DNA of 64,000 nucleotides. Origin: Anabaena sphaerica FACHB-251. Lineage in GTDB: Bacteria > Cyanobacteriota > Cyanobacteriia > Cyanobacteriales > Nostocaceae. The notes beneath the pieces were generated by a model. The model was not told the origin of the DNA and made no database searches. It was given only the letters and a program-made list of their open reading frames with translations. This document shows, piece after piece, positions 38,018-48,336 of the stretch; positions within the stretch are counted from its first letter, which is position 1, and the number at the start of each line of letters is the position of its first letter. The position numbers were made by a program, and so were the translations under genes. The stretch lies in assembly GCF_014696825.1 (NCBI RefSeq), contig NZ_JACJQU010000017.1:61100-125099 (forward strand), written 5' to 3'.

Positions 38018-38755
38018 TTAATTCTTGCTTTCTACTACTTGCAATACCCTTTGTAAAACCTCCTGGTAAGCGTTCTCTACATTGCCTAAATCCCGACGAA
38101 AGCGATCTTTGTCCATTACCCGACGGTTAGGATCGTTTTCTGCTATATCCCATAAACGACAGGTATCAGGGCTAATTTCATCTGCCAACAACAGCTGCTG
38201 TTGTGAGTCCAAACCAAATTCGAGTTTAAAGTCTACTAGGGTAATACCGCACTGTTGCCAAAAGTCTTTAAGAAAGTTGTTGATTTGCAATGCCAGATGG
38301 GTAATACTGTCAACTTGTTCCTCTGTGGCTAGTTTCAGCAGCAGTAATCGTTCGCGTGTTAGTAGAGGATCTCCCAATTGATCGTCTTTGTAATAAAACT
38401 CTACCAAAGGCTGTTGCAGAATTGTACCTAGTGGTAATCCTGTTTGTTGACAAAGACTACCAGCAGCAATATTTCTGACAACTACTTCTAATGGCAAAAT
38501 TTTAACTGCTCTGACTCGCATTTGGTTGGGCGTTGGACAATCAATAAAATGAGTCTTGATGCCATGCGCTGCCAAATGTTCAAACAACTTACTGGAAATG
38601 GTACAGTTTATGCTGCCTTTTCCCTGGATGCTGCCGCGCTTTTGAGCATTAAATGCAGTTGCATCATCTTTAAAATCAGCCAGCAAGACTTGAGGTTCGT
38701 CTGTGGTGTAGATGATTTTCGCTTTGCCTTCGTATAACTTTGTATTAACAGACAT
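38018..38755 (-). CDS. purC: Phosphoribosylaminoimidazole-succinocarboxamide synthase
   Basis: ATP-dependent SAICAR synthetase of purine synthesis. The 245-residue protein has LYEGKAKIIYTTDEPQVLL, FKDDATAFNAQKRG, the PLEVVVRNIAAGSL signature and LADEISPDTCRLWD, all diagnostic. It is the first gene of the minus-strand block; bamA follows after 63 bp, so a metabolic gene probably shares a transcript with envelope genes. Confidence 0.97.
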   Translation of the reverse strand: MSVNTKLYEGKAKIIYTTDEPQVLLADFKDDATAFNAQKRGSIQGKGSINCTISSKLFEHLAAHGIKTHFIDCPTPNQMRVRAVKILPLEVVVRNIAAGSLCQQTGLPLGTILQQPLVEFYYKDDQLGDPLLTRERLLLLKLATEEQVDSITHLALQINNFLKDFWQQCGITLVDFKLEFGLDSQQQLLLADEISPDTCRLWDIAENDPNRRVMDKDRFRRDLGNVENAYQEVLQRVLQVVESKN

Positions 38756-39699
38756 GGTGGTAGATACAGTTGCAGGGCGGTGCTTTCCAGCTTAACCATT
38801 TTATCAGCCCTATGGCTAACGCCACGCTGCGCTATCGGGCAAGGCAGAAGGTTGGATTTATTCACCACAAGCAAGCCCTGTGGCTTTGTCCATTTAAGGT
38901 TAAGGTTTTTTCTTTCTCTTCCTCCTTACAAAGAAGGCAGGAGACAGGAGGGAAGAAGTATGAATTAAAACTTTAGTTCTGGGTCTCAAGCCCAGTTTAA
39001 AAGAGGAATTGTATCAAGACGCATAGCGTCCTTGCTTCAATCCCACTAAAACGTGGGTTCCTCCTGCCTCCTGCCTCCTATCTCCTGCCTCTTGAACTTT
39101 TTCCCCTTACCCGACAAATATTGTCCTCTGACCTACCTAACTCTTTTTCCCTACCCCCCTATTCCCCTGCCTTGGCAGTGAAACTGGTAAACTCTGCATA
39201 AAAATTTTACGATTTTAGTTAACTTTGGTAATTTTTGGTAAAGAAAATTTTATAATAAGAATAAATTACGGACGTATACATTGATACTTTATCGCCGGAT
39301 TTTTTGTAGTTGTAGCTAATTAAAATCCATTTTTTGTAAATTAAGGAATTTTTTGTAAATTAAGGAATAAGATGAAATAATTAAAATTAAAAAAATGCGA
39401 GAAGTGGTAAAACCTTCATCCAGGAGATTGCGATAAATCTTTACAAAAGATATGTAAAGATATATAACGGGTAATCGCTCGTGAATAGCTTTGGTCGCTT
39501 TAGTATAAACTTTTTTGACAATCAGCTGCTTAATAACTTACAAATTTATTATTTTGTCAAACTTTAAATTGACCACTCGCTCCAATACTTTGCCATAATC
39601 ACGGTTTAATCTGAAGCGTTCTCCTGACTTAATCAAATAGAGATAAGAGTGGCTAGTGGTTCTGCTGTAAACAAGAAAATCAGGAGGAGAATCAAATAT
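38756..39699. other. Repeat-rich intergenic region with three hairpins
   Basis: About 940 bp without a credible gene. 38979-39057 holds three hairpins in a row: CTGGG/CCCAG (38979-38995), GACGC/GCGTC (39018-39030) and CCCAC/GTGGG (39042-39057), followed by CTCCTGC heptamers (39061-39092). The part from 39180 to 39540 is very AT-rich and may carry promoters for the downstream gene. The hairpin trio may be the remains of an IS200/IS605-type element end; this is a guess. Confidence 0.5.
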
Positions 39700-39975
39700 A
39701 TGGAGAAAAAAATGGTGAGCAAAGATGATTTTCTCTATCCTCGTGGCCGCTACTACGGTCATGTACAGCCTGAGAACTTGGTTTTCAATGCAAATTTACA
39801 GGAATTTGCCCAGCGAGTAAGTTATATTTGCAACTTAGAAACTGGTGGTAAACTTCCACCAGATGAAGCTTACGAACAAATCAAGGCGCTGTGGAAGCAA
39901 TTAAAACGCTCGAAAAAACAACTCAGGATAGGTGAAGAACCCTTTCAAAGCAATGAGTCTGAGTCTGAAGGTTAG
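39700..39975 (+). CDS. Conserved cyanobacterial protein (DUF7219-type)
   Basis: The 91-residue product MEKKMVSKDDFLYPRGRYYG, with PENLVFNANLQEFAQRVSYI and KLPPDEAYEQIKALWKQLKR, matches a small protein I know to be widespread in cyanobacteria (DUF7219) and of unknown function. It is acidic at the C terminus and basic in the last helix. AGGAGG at 39682-39687 supports the ATG at 39700; the ATG at 39712 with GGAG just ahead is an alternative. The frame extends further upstream but without family similarity. Confidence 0.82.
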   Translation: MEKKMVSKDDFLYPRGRYYGHVQPENLVFNANLQEFAQRVSYICNLETGGKLPPDEAYEQIKALWKQLKRSKKQLRIGEEPFQSNESESEG

Positions 39976-40088
39976 AGTAGGGACTGGAGACCCAGAAGTA
40001 GGGGTGTAGGTGAGAAGAATAAATTCTTACTCTTGCTTTCGTCCTTTTGCCTCTTGTGTCCTACCTCCGGCCTCCGGCCTGCCAATTA

Positions 40089-42677
40089 CTACTTTGTTGC
40101 CATTGTCCAAACACCATCCCAGGAATTTGGCGGAGGAGTTTTTTGGTAATTATAAGCACGTTCTAAGTGGATAGCTACGGTTTGGTCTGTGGGTAAAATG
40201 CGTTTGGCAATTTCAAAGCTGGCGATCGCTTGGGTGAAATTTCGTGATATGTATGCAGTACGTCCCGCCTCGTAATGGTATAAAAAATCTTGTGTGCTGG
40301 CATCTAGGGGAGTAGAGCGATCGCCAATTAACTCATAGATTTCTACGGCTTGGTGTTTACCCTTAACACGAATTTTATCTAGCTGACGCACCCAAACGAG
40401 ATCGCTGCACAAATTATAAGTAAATTCGCTGATAATAATGTCACAACCATATTCTTTTGTCACCCCTTCCAAGCGAGAACTCAAATTCACCCCATCGCCA
40501 ATCACTGTATAATCCATTCGTTTCCGAGAACCAATATTTCCCGAAACCACTTCCCCGGAACTAATACCAATGCCAAAATGTATTTGGGGTTGAGCCTGAA
40601 CAATCCGCCGTTGATTAAATTCTTCCAAGCGTCGACGCATATCCAAAGCTGATTGTACTGCTCGCCAAGCATGATTCTCTGTCAATGGTAGAGGCGCACC
40701 AAAAACCGCCATTAAAGCATCACCAATAAACTTATCTAAAGTTCCTTCATAGTGAAAAACTGACTCCACCATTGTTTCAAAATATTGATTTAGCAGCGAT
40801 ACCACCTCAGCTGCTCCCAAGTTTTCCGTGAGAGTTGTATAACCTCGAATATCAGAAAATAAAATAGTGACTTCCTTGCGTTCACCCACCATCAAGCTAT
40901 CGTCTCCCAAAGCCATCACCTGCTCGGCTACATGAGGTGTCAGATAGCGGTACATGGTGCTTTTAAGGCGTTTTTCCCGGCTGATATCTTCCAACACCAC
41001 TAAACCACCCCTGACTCCCCCTTCTGGGTTAGTTAAGGGATTGATGGTAAGATTGATGCTACGTTCTAATTCTTTCACCACATCAGCACTAAGGAACTCA
41101 GATTGAGCAGTGAGCGGTTGATTCCAAGGAATAAAAATATCTGGATTAGTGCGATCGCGCATCGCCAAAATTAACTGCTGATTTTTCAATCCTGAATGCA
41201 ATCCTGAAGGATCAGTTTTATCACTATCCAATTGATATAAGCCCACCATCAGATTTTGTTCTGGGACATAATGTTTAGCAGCATATTTTAAACTATCTTC
41301 CAAACGCATTTGCAGAGTTTCAATGGGTACAACCTCCCACACTTTACGCCCCAGCAAATTTTCCTGCCATAACAGCTTATTTGGTATTCTGTTAGCTTCC
41401 TTCAAAGGACAACCCAGTAACTCTAGTGCCGCATCATTAATAGTAACTATTTGACCTTGCATATCTGTAGAAATCACAGCATCAGATAAACTCTGAAGGA
41501 TATCTTTTTGATACTGTCTTTCTAACAAAACATTTTCAAATAAACGGGCGTTTTCCAAAGCTATCCCAGCTTGGATATTAAAAGCCCGCATAAACTCTTC
41601 ATCTGAAGCCGTAAAACTGCCTTGTTCTTTATTAATTAATTGGGTGACACCGATTAACTCATTAGCCGAATTAAATACTGGTAAACATAAAATATTGCGA
41701 GTTACATACCCAGTTTTATTATCTGTAGTCGGGTCGAAGCGGGGGTCTTGGTAAGCATCGGGGATATTTAGTGCTTGACCTGTAGAGGCTACATAACCAG
41801 CAATACCACGGTTAGACGGAATACGGATTTCTATCAAGTTTTTGTCGTTAGCTGTTGCTACTTTCGTCCATAGTTCCCCCATCTCCTTGCGATACAAAAA
41901 CAGCGTGCTGCGGTCTGCTTGCATCAAAATCCGGGCTTGTTCCATGACTATTTGCAAAGTTGCTTCCAAATCCAAACTTTGTCCTAAAGTCTGGGTCGCA
42001 CGTAACAAAGCTGTTGCACCTCGTTGATTTCTAGCCGCTACATAGAAAGATTGGCAACTTTCCAAGATAATCCCAATCGAAGCAGCAAAGTCTAGAAAAG
42101 ACTCTTCATCATCTTGATCAAAAGGAATATTTCCTGCTTTATTTGCCAGTTGTACAACCGCTACAGTTTGCTTTTTACTACTCACAACCGGCATACATAA
42201 AAGATTGTGAATTTTATAGCCCATTTGTTTTTCCAACTCTGGACTAAAAAGAGGATGAGTAGCGGTTTCAGGGATATTAAGATACTTACCTGTACTAGCT
42301 ACATGACCAGGAATACCCACATTTAATGGAGTGCGGATTTCTAAGAATTTTTGATTATTATCTTGAGGAACTTTTGACCATAGTTGAGCTTTATCATAGT
42401 CAACTAAAAAAATAGCTGTATGTTCGGCTTGGAGAATTTGACCAATTTTCAGGGTAATGGCTTCTAGCACTTTCTCCAACATACCTTCTAGAGCTTCATT
42501 ATTAATCAGATCAATAGCTCTGAGAAATTGCTGAAACTCAGCCGTAATAAAGTCTAGTAAGCAAACAAACTCGTTAACAGAAAGCTCTTGAACGCGACAG
42601 AGTAGGGACTGGGTGCGATTAACTTGAGTTAGTTCAGTTAATGTAGCCAAGACGCTACCAGCGTTAGGAAGTGTCAT
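40089..42677 (-). CDS. cyaB1: Adenylate cyclase, GAF-GAF-PAS-cyclase-TPR (CyaB1 type)
   Basis: Makes cAMP as a second messenger. The 862-residue domain order matches Anabaena CyaB1: GAF-A about 60-205, GAF-B about 225-380, PAS about 390-515, class III cyclase about 600-770, then a TPR-like tail. Cyclase metal ligands are Asp609 and Asp653, the adenine-selecting pair is Lys649 and Thr724 (Thr as in bicarbonate-responsive class IIIb enzymes), and Asn731/Arg735 complete the site. Both GAF domains keep the cyclic-nucleotide-binding NKFDE signature (Asn349, Lys350, Phe355, Asp359, Glu360 in GAF-B). In Anabaena CyaB1 GAF-B binds cAMP and activates the enzyme, so positive feedback is expected. Confidence 0.9.
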   Translation of the reverse strand: MTLPNAGSVLATLTELTQVNRTQSLLCRVQELSVNEFVCLLDFITAEFQQFLRAIDLINNEALEGMLEKVLEAITLKIGQILQAEHTAIFLVDYDKAQLWSKVPQDNNQKFLEIRTPLNVGIPGHVASTGKYLNIPETATHPLFSPELEKQMGYKIHNLLCMPVVSSKKQTVAVVQLANKAGNIPFDQDDEESFLDFAASIGIILESCQSFYVAARNQRGATALLRATQTLGQSLDLEATLQIVMEQARILMQADRSTLFLYRKEMGELWTKVATANDKNLIEIRIPSNRGIAGYVASTGQALNIPDAYQDPRFDPTTDNKTGYVTRNILCLPVFNSANELIGVTQLINKEQGSFTASDEEFMRAFNIQAGIALENARLFENVLLERQYQKDILQSLSDAVISTDMQGQIVTINDAALELLGCPLKEANRIPNKLLWQENLLGRKVWEVVPIETLQMRLEDSLKYAAKHYVPEQNLMVGLYQLDSDKTDPSGLHSGLKNQQLILAMRDRTNPDIFIPWNQPLTAQSEFLSADVVKELERSINLTINPLTNPEGGVRGGLVVLEDISREKRLKSTMYRYLTPHVAEQVMALGDDSLMVGERKEVTILFSDIRGYTTLTENLGAAEVVSLLNQYFETMVESVFHYEGTLDKFIGDALMAVFGAPLPLTENHAWRAVQSALDMRRRLEEFNQRRIVQAQPQIHFGIGISSGEVVSGNIGSRKRMDYTVIGDGVNLSSRLEGVTKEYGCDIIISEFTYNLCSDLVWVRQLDKIRVKGKHQAVEIYELIGDRSTPLDASTQDFLYHYEAGRTAYISRNFTQAIASFEIAKRILPTDQTVAIHLERAYNYQKTPPPNSWDGVWTMATK

Positions 42678-42706
42678 AAATAATTAAAATTTAAAAATTT
42701 AAAATC

Positions 42707-42734
42707 GTCATTAGTCATTAGTCATTAGTCATTA
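42707..42734. repeat. Heptamer array GTCATTA x4
   Basis: Four perfect 7-bp units lie between the sqdX stop and the cyclase start region. The same unit family (TCATTAG) occurs at about 4459-4480 and 37966-37986. Confidence 0.9.
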
Positions 42735-42808
42735 GTCATAGTCATTACTTATTAATTTTATAGTTTTGACTTTTGACTTAATAAATCTCCCCAGTCCCTA
42801 TTCCCTTT

Positions 42809-43927
42809 TTAATTTTTTAACACTATTTTTTGATAGTAATCTTGCAACTGTCGTGTAGCAGCACTCCATCCCCATCTTTCTGCTTCCTTACGGGCATTCT
42901 CACGGATAATAGTTATTTCACGTCTGTGTTTTAACAACTTTATAGTAACATCAATAGCTTCTTGAATATCCCCTTTAGGGTCAAAAAGATAACCATTTAC
43001 ACCATCTGTAACAATATCAGGAATCCCACCAGAACGGGCTGCGACTACTGGACACCCAGCGGCCATAGCTTCTAGTAGCACTAATCCCAGTGTTTCTGTG
43101 CGAGAGGGAAAAATAAAGGTATCAGCACTAGCAAAGGCAGAACCCAACTCTTTACCCATTAGATAACCAACAAAATGGGTGTTTGTCCCAGCAAAGTGTT
43201 TTTCTAGATTTTGGCGATTTGGTCCATCTCCAACCAAGGCTAAACGCGCATCAGGAATAGCCTCTAAAATCGGTTTGATGCGCTCAATTTCTTTTTCAGC
43301 TGAAAGACGACCAACATAAAGTAGTAAGGGGCTTTCTGGATAATTTTGGGATAAGCGCGATCGCATTTCCGCACTAGCTAGATCAGGATGAAATAATTCT
43401 GTATCTACCCCCCGTTGCCACAAATCTAATCTTTCAATCCCATGTCCTGACAGTTCCTCTATCATTGCTGTCGAGGTACACAAATTTAACTCAGCTTGAT
43501 TATGAGCGCCTTTAAGTAATTCCCAAAGTAAACCTTCTAACATTCCCAAGCCGTAGTGTTGCAGATATTGAGGTAGATGGGTATGGTAAGAAGCCACCAA
43601 GGGAACTTTTAAGACTTTACTATAAAAAATGCCTGATAATCCCAAAACTGCGGGATTAACCACATGAATAATATCCGGCTTAAATTCTTCTAAAGCGTGA
43701 CCAATGGCAGGACGAGGAAGTGCTAATTTCAACTCTGGATATAGAGGCAGAGGAAAACCAGTAACACCGTAAACTTTCGCTCCTTTATGTTCCGTGATTC
43801 CACCTTCTGGGGCAAATACTAATACTTGATTTCCATCCCTTTGCAGATGATCAACAGTGTGACGTAGACGGGTGACAATCCCATCAACCTTGGGTAAAAA
43901 AGTTTCAGTAAATAGGGCAATTCTCAT
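42809..43927 (-). CDS. sqdX: Sulfoquinovosyltransferase SqdX
   Basis: Transfers sulfoquinovose from UDP-sulfoquinovose to diacylglycerol, the last step of thylakoid sulfolipid (SQDG) synthesis. The 372-residue GT4-type protein opens MRIALFTETFLPKVDGIVTR, has LLLYVGRLSAEKEIERI and the nucleotide-sugar motif SRTETLGLVLLEAMAAGCPV with the two conserved Glu. Its place next to sqdB decides the call over other GT4 enzymes. The spacer to sqdB is filled with tandem repeats. Confidence 0.93.
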   Translation of the reverse strand: MRIALFTETFLPKVDGIVTRLRHTVDHLQRDGNQVLVFAPEGGITEHKGAKVYGVTGFPLPLYPELKLALPRPAIGHALEEFKPDIIHVVNPAVLGLSGIFYSKVLKVPLVASYHTHLPQYLQHYGLGMLEGLLWELLKGAHNQAELNLCTSTAMIEELSGHGIERLDLWQRGVDTELFHPDLASAEMRSRLSQNYPESPLLLYVGRLSAEKEIERIKPILEAIPDARLALVGDGPNRQNLEKHFAGTNTHFVGYLMGKELGSAFASADTFIFPSRTETLGLVLLEAMAAGCPVVAARSGGIPDIVTDGVNGYLFDPKGDIQEAIDVTIKLLKHRREITIIRENARKEAERWGWSAATRQLQDYYQKIVLKN

Positions 43928-43951
43928 AAATAACTGGAAATCAGGAGGCAG

Positions 43952-44045
43952 GGGGAGCAGGGGAGCAGGGGAGCAGGGGAGTAGGGGAGCAGGGGAGCAG
44001 GGGAGCAGGGGAGCAGGGGAGCAGGGGAGCAGGGGAGCAGGGGAG
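43952..44045. repeat. 8-bp tandem array GGGGAGCA, about 11 copies
   Basis: A G-rich array of the 8-bp unit GGGGAGCA, nearly perfect except for one GGGGAGTA, occupies most of the sqdB-sqdX spacer. It differs from the other arrays here in having period 8. The G-runs on the plus strand (C-runs in the sqdB-sqdX mRNA) are regularly spaced. Confidence 0.92.
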
Positions 44046-44053
44046 AATAATCT

Positions 44054-44093
44054 GTCACCTGTTACCTGTCACCTGTCACCTATCACCTGTCAC

Positions 44094-44095
<2 letters not shown>
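44054..44095. repeat. Heptamer array GTCACCT x6 ending in the sqdB stop
   Basis: Six 7-bp units (variants GTTACCT and ATCACCT) run without a break into the sqdB stop codon at 44094-44096. Confidence 0.88.
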
Positions 44096-45260
<1,165 letters not shown>

Positions 45261-45410
45261 TTACTCGCTGATAGCTAAATCTACCAGGTTTGTGTCCCTT
45301 CTCGCTCATTAATTCTGGGAATAGGGAATAGGTACAAGGCAAAAGCCAAAAAGCAAAAGGCAAAAGTTAAGAATTTAGTTTTTACCCAGTCCCCAGTCCC
45401 CTGCTCCCAG

Positions 45411-45920
45411 TTACCTAATCTTGTACTGCTTGGCTATGTAGTAAAACAATCGGTAGTGATCTTTAAATTCTTTACTGCTGGTTTGTCCTTGCCAGTGATA
45501 TTTGACTTGTTTGTGAGTGATGGTCAGTTTCATAGAACTGATTTGTTGACCAGCTTCTACGATCAGTACCCCAGAGATTCCTTGAGCAGTTTCAAAGTTA
45601 TGGTCTATCTGTTTTATCGTTTCTGGATTTTGTAACTCTGGTAACTCTTTACCAGCCCAAGCTCGGATTTCTGTATTTTGATTTTTTTGTGAAACCAAGG
45701 TTACTCCATCTGTGTTGTCTGGTGGTGCTAGAGAAGTCCAGTTGCTGGGATAGGGAAACTCAAATCCATAACGGGGATTGTAGTAAGTCTCCCATTTCTG
45801 TGCGGATGACTGGAAACCATTAGCACTGCAACCCGCACAAATTATAGCTGTGCCAATACTGGAGACTAGCACACCCATGACTCGCCTCGATTTACAGGTT
45901 TTGATAGCAGTAGTAGACAT
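45411..45920 (-). CDS. Putative lipoprotein with PsbP-like features
   Basis: The 169-residue protein has an N-terminal hydrophobic stretch GVLVSSIGTAIICAGCSANG with a lipobox-like CAGC, so Cys31 is a probable lipidated residue. The mature part, YNPRYGFEFPYPSNWTSLAP and later IKQIDHNFETAQGIS, resembles the start and middle of PsbP/Mog1-fold proteins such as CyanoP, though weakly. It may sit on the lumenal or periplasmic side of a membrane. Separated from sqdB by 162 bp. The family assignment is tentative. Confidence 0.6.
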   Translation of the reverse strand: MSTTAIKTCKSRRVMGVLVSSIGTAIICAGCSANGFQSSAQKWETYYNPRYGFEFPYPSNWTSLAPPDNTDGVTLVSQKNQNTEIRAWAGKELPELQNPETIKQIDHNFETAQGISGVLIVEAGQQISSMKLTITHKQVKYHWQGQTSSKEFKDHYRLFYYIAKQYKIR

Positions 45921-46236
45921 AATTACACCCTTTACCCCAATTGACTTTCGCTAGAGTCTGAACAGCTTTAATTCTCATATTTTCAGAGAGTTCGACTCTT
46001 TCTTAACACCGTTTTATCAACTAGAGATATTGTAATATAAATCACTATTTATAAGAAATAGGGAATGGGGTGTAGGGTTAGGAATTTGAGAATTTATTCT
46101 CCCCTGCCTCCCTTTCTTCCGGCTTTATATGAAGAAATGTTACAAAATTGCTGTTAAACCGTCTTACTGGCTTGACAAGAAATCAAAGAGCCGATAACGT
46201 TAATTACATACCCGGGTAAGACCGTTAAATAGTCAT
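45921..46236. promoter_or_regulatory. Intergenic region with an inverted pair before the RHH gene
   Basis: AACCGTCTTAC at 46157-46167 and GTAAGACCGTT at 46217-46227 are inverted copies (10 of 11 match), the second ending 9 bp before the RHH start. They could be an operator for the ribbon-helix-helix protein, an inference only. The rest of this 316-bp divergent spacer holds no visible gene. Confidence 0.35.
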
Positions 46237-46584
46237 ATGCAAACTAAGCAAAAGGTAACATTGTATTTATCGCCGGAATTACACAGAAGGCTAAAGATTC
46301 GTTCCGCAGTAGACTCAGAACCGATGTCTGACCTTGCAGAACGGGCGCTCAATTTCTACCTGACCAACTCAGAATTAGTAGAAGAAGTTGAAGAGTCTTC
46401 TTACGGCAAAACACACAGGGTTTATTCCTGTCCCACTTGTGAAAGTTCACTAGTTTTGCGTAATGGGGAATTAGTGGCTTTGGGTAATCAGCCAGGACTA
46501 ATTGGTCAGGAACATCTGTCGATTGGCGAGATGGAAGAAGATGAAACCCATCCCAAGGGTGAGGAAGAATTGGTTCCTTGCTAG
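46237..46584 (+). CDS. Ribbon-helix-helix domain protein
   Basis: The 115-residue protein begins with a ribbon-helix-helix-like DNA-binding segment, KQKVTLYLSPELHRRLKIRS then EPMSDLAERALNFYL, as in Arc/CopG-type repressors. The second half is acidic and has a single CPTC pair (SCPTCESSLVLRNGE) that could be half of a zinc ribbon. It is 95 bp upstream of the ycf46 gene on the same strand, so it may regulate or act with it. Whether it binds DNA is not shown. Confidence 0.75.
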   Translation: MQTKQKVTLYLSPELHRRLKIRSAVDSEPMSDLAERALNFYLTNSELVEEVEESSYGKTHRVYSCPTCESSLVLRNGELVALGNQPGLIGQEHLSIGEMEEDETHPKGEEELVPC

Positions 46585-46679
46585 TTAGGAATTATGAATG
46601 GATAAATTCATAGTTTCGGTAGTCTTAACCGACGGCGATGATTGTAATTTCTCTATATGGTCTCAAGTAGGTCGATAGT

Positions 46680-48191
46680 ATGAAAGAAGAGCTCAATATC
46701 CTAATTCAAGCTCAATACCCTTTAATCTACCTTGTGACCTCCGAGGAAGAACGGGCAGAGCAAGCAATCTACACAATCGCTCAATTGTTAAAGCCTCAAC
46801 GTCGAGTTTACGTTTGGACGGTAACTCACGGCATTGTCGAGTATGGTCAACCCCGGAATGTGACTCAACACAATACTGTTTCGCCAGAGGCGGCGATTGA
46901 GTGGATCATTCGGCAGAAAGAACCCGGTATATTTATTCTTAAAGATTTACATCCTTTTATTGATGCTCCAGCAACAACTAGATCGCTTCGGGATGCGATC
47001 GCTAGTTTTAAGGGAATGCAAAAGAACATCATATTGATGTCTCCCATGCAGCAAGTACCCATAGAACTGGAAAAAGAAGTTGTTGTTATCGACTTCCAAC
47101 TGCCGGATATGTCAGAGTTAAATAAAGTTTTAACTCAGCATCAAGATCAGCATCGTGGTCGCAGGTTGACAACTGAAGCACGAGAAAAACTTCTCAGAGC
47201 AGCTTTAGGTCTAACTAAAGATGAAGCTGAGAAAGTATATCGTAAGGCTCAGGTAACAACGGGGCGATTGACGGAAGATGAAGTAGATATAGTTTTATCT
47301 GAAAAGAAACAACTCATTCGCCGTAACGGTATCTTAGAGTACATCGAAGAAGATGAAACTATTGAAGCTGTGGGCGGTTTGGAAGAGTTGAAAAGGTGGC
47401 TTAAACAACGCTCTAACGCCTTTACAGAAAGAGCGAGAGAGTATGGTTTGCCTCAACCCAAAGGGATGCTAATTCTGGGTGTTCCTGGTTGCGGTAAGTC
47501 ACTGATTGCCAAAACTACTTCCCGTCTGTGGGGTTTACCAATCTTACGGTTAGATATGGGGCGGGTATACGACGGCTCAATGGTGGGTCGGAGTGAAGCA
47601 AATCTGCGGAACGCCCTGAAAACAGCAGAATCAATTTCCCCAACGATTCTGTTTATCGACGAGTTGGATAAATCATTTGCGGGTAGTTCCGGTTCTGGTG
47701 ATTCCGATGGGGGGACATCAAGTAGAATTTTCGGTTCTTTCTTGACCTGGATGCAAGAAAAGAAATCTCCAGTATTTGTAATGGCGACTGCTAACCGGGT
47801 AGAACGCTTACCTGGGGAGTTTTTGAGAAAAGGTCGCTTTGATGAAATTTTCTTTGTGGATTTGCCTACACCTGAAGAACGTCAGGATATCTTCAACATT
47901 CATCTGACCAAACGGCGGGAAGATATTGCTAGATTTGATCTAGAACAACTAGCAAAGATGTCAGACGGTTTTTCTGGGGCAGAAATTGAACAAGCGATAG
48001 TGGCGGCGATGTATGAAGCTTTCGCCCAAGATCGGGAGTTCACCCAATTAGATATTATTGCTGCACTTAAGGCAACTTTGCCGCTGTCACGAACGATGCA
48101 AGAACAGGTCACAGCTTTAAGAGACTGGGCCAGACAGCGTGCTAGACCAGCAGCTTCCTCTGTCGCTGAATATCAGCGGATGGAGTTCTAA
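46680..48191 (+). CDS. ycf46: AAA+ ATPase Ycf46
   Basis: The 503-residue protein matches the Ycf46 family found in cyanobacteria and plastid genomes; recent work links Ycf46 to regulation of photosynthesis and CO2 use, but its biochemical role is unsettled. The N-terminal half (ELNILIQAQYPLIYLVTSEE) is family specific. The AAA+ module has Walker A GVPGCGKSLIAKT, Walker B TILFIDELDKSF, sensor-1 MATANRVERLP and arginine-finger region EFLRKGRFDEIFF. It is soluble. Ycf35 follows on the same strand after 145 bp. Confidence 0.93.
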   Translation: MKEELNILIQAQYPLIYLVTSEEERAEQAIYTIAQLLKPQRRVYVWTVTHGIVEYGQPRNVTQHNTVSPEAAIEWIIRQKEPGIFILKDLHPFIDAPATTRSLRDAIASFKGMQKNIILMSPMQQVPIELEKEVVVIDFQLPDMSELNKVLTQHQDQHRGRRLTTEAREKLLRAALGLTKDEAEKVYRKAQVTTGRLTEDEVDIVLSEKKQLIRRNGILEYIEEDETIEAVGGLEELKRWLKQRSNAFTERAREYGLPQPKGMLILGVPGCGKSLIAKTTSRLWGLPILRLDMGRVYDGSMVGRSEANLRNALKTAESISPTILFIDELDKSFAGSSGSGDSDGGTSSRIFGSFLTWMQEKKSPVFVMATANRVERLPGEFLRKGRFDEIFFVDLPTPEERQDIFNIHLTKRREDIARFDLEQLAKMSDGFSGAEIEQAIVAAMYEAFAQDREFTQLDIIAALKATLPLSRTMQEQVTALRDWARQRARPAASSVAEYQRMEF

Positions 48192-48336
48192 AAGCTTTCT
48201 CCTGCAATGTCAGGGGGGAAAGGTTAGCTACAAAGCTAACAGGTTACGAAAAAGCCGCTTCCCAATTAATGCGGCTTGGCTGAAAAAGAAACCGTTGTCG
48301 TTTTTCTCATCAATCTTCTCATTGGAGGAAACCCAA

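Noticed and set aside
43952..44045. Array resembling a CRISPR by regular repetition
   Set aside because: Units are 8 bp and contiguous with no spacers; no cas genes in the window.
48139..48336. N-terminal extension of Ycf35 reaching into the end of ycf46
   Set aside because: The GGAGGAA site and family alignment place the start at 48337.
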